This document shows positions 14,386-14,446 of a DNA stretch of 14,446 bases, piece after piece (positions within the stretch are counted from its first letter, which is position 1; each line of letters begins with the position of its first letter). Made by a program: the position numbers and the translations under genes. Below the pieces are notes generated by a model. The model made no database searches. It saw only the letters and a program-made list of their open reading frames with translations, and was not told the origin of the DNA. Source of the DNA: Eubacteriales Family XIII. Incertae Sedis bacterium (GTDB taxonomy: Bacteria > Bacillota > Clostridia > Peptostreptococcales > Anaerovoracaceae); assembly GCA_031290715.1 (NCBI GenBank), contig JAITNA010000171.1, forward strand, positions 1 to 14,446, written 5' to 3'.

Positions 14386-14413
14386 TGTTATTCAGTTGTC
14401 AAGGTACACCTAT

Positions 14414-14443
14414 GCCTGCGTAAAGTCGTAGGCTGACTTTTTT
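14414..14443 (+). terminator. Intrinsic terminator downstream of the transposase
   Basis: GCCTGCG (14414-14420) pairs with CGTAGGC (14427-14433), one G-U pair, over a 6-base loop. After TGAC comes a run of six T. It lies about 30 bases after the transposase stop and may be part of the IS right end or of the flanking DNA. Confidence 0.6.
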
Positions 14444-14446
14444 ATG

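Larger units (their letters stand above)
12782..14399 (+). mobile_element. IS110-family insertion sequence (ends approximate)
   Basis: The element consists of a complete DEDD transposase gene and a non-coding 5' region of about 350 bases, the layout of IS110-group elements, which carry their bridge RNA upstream of the gene. The ends given are the near-identical 11-mers TATTCAGTGGT (12782-12792) and TATTCAGTTGT (14389-14399), one mismatch apart and outside the gene on both sides. IS110 elements lack classical terminal inverted repeats, so the true ends cannot be fixed from one copy. The right end may lie beyond 14399, and the left end may lie up to about 100 bases further in. Confidence 0.6.

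Overview
The window looks like a chromosomal segment of a GC-rich Clostridia-type Firmicute. The evidence is Firmicute-like L21 and L27 proteins, an Obg with the C-terminal OCT domain, the paired radical-SAM and DUF2344 genes typical of Clostridia, a SpaA-type surface protein, strong GGAGG-type ribosome binding sites and sigma-A-type promoters. The exact lineage cannot be read from the sequence.

Almost everything is transcribed on the minus strand, so the window reads from right to left. At the right, rplU and rpmA (ribosomal proteins L21 and L27) form a short operon with its own promoter, a structured leader and a strong terminator. L21 is more than twice its usual length because of an acidic tail ending in a small helical domain. 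L27 lacks the N-terminal extension seen in most Firmicutes, and no gene for the matching protease Prp lies between the two genes. Next come two accessory genes: an AAA-ATPase/PD-(D/E)XK protein with its own promoter, and a 1418-residue cell-surface protein that appears to join two secreted, membrane-anchored proteins in one frame. They separate rpmA from obg, which normally lie close together. obg, an HD-domain/radical-SAM fusion, the DUF2344 partner and a TraX-like membrane protein follow with 11-base spacing or 4 to 14-base overlaps, so they are probably co-transcribed. At the far left is an AT-rich promoter region and the first 23 codons of another membrane protein.

On the plus strand, upstream of and divergent from rplU, lies an IS110-family insertion sequence. 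It has a complete DEDD transposase gene starting at TTG and a long structured non-coding 5' region that could hold its bridge RNA. A short palindromic element of the widespread ATTCCCGC/GCGGGAAT type lies at or near its left end.

The points most worth following up are the double surface protein, the HD/radical-SAM fusion, the L21 tail, the putative bridge RNA, and the linked loss of Prp and the L27 extension. I see no CRISPR array, tRNA, rRNA or prophage module.
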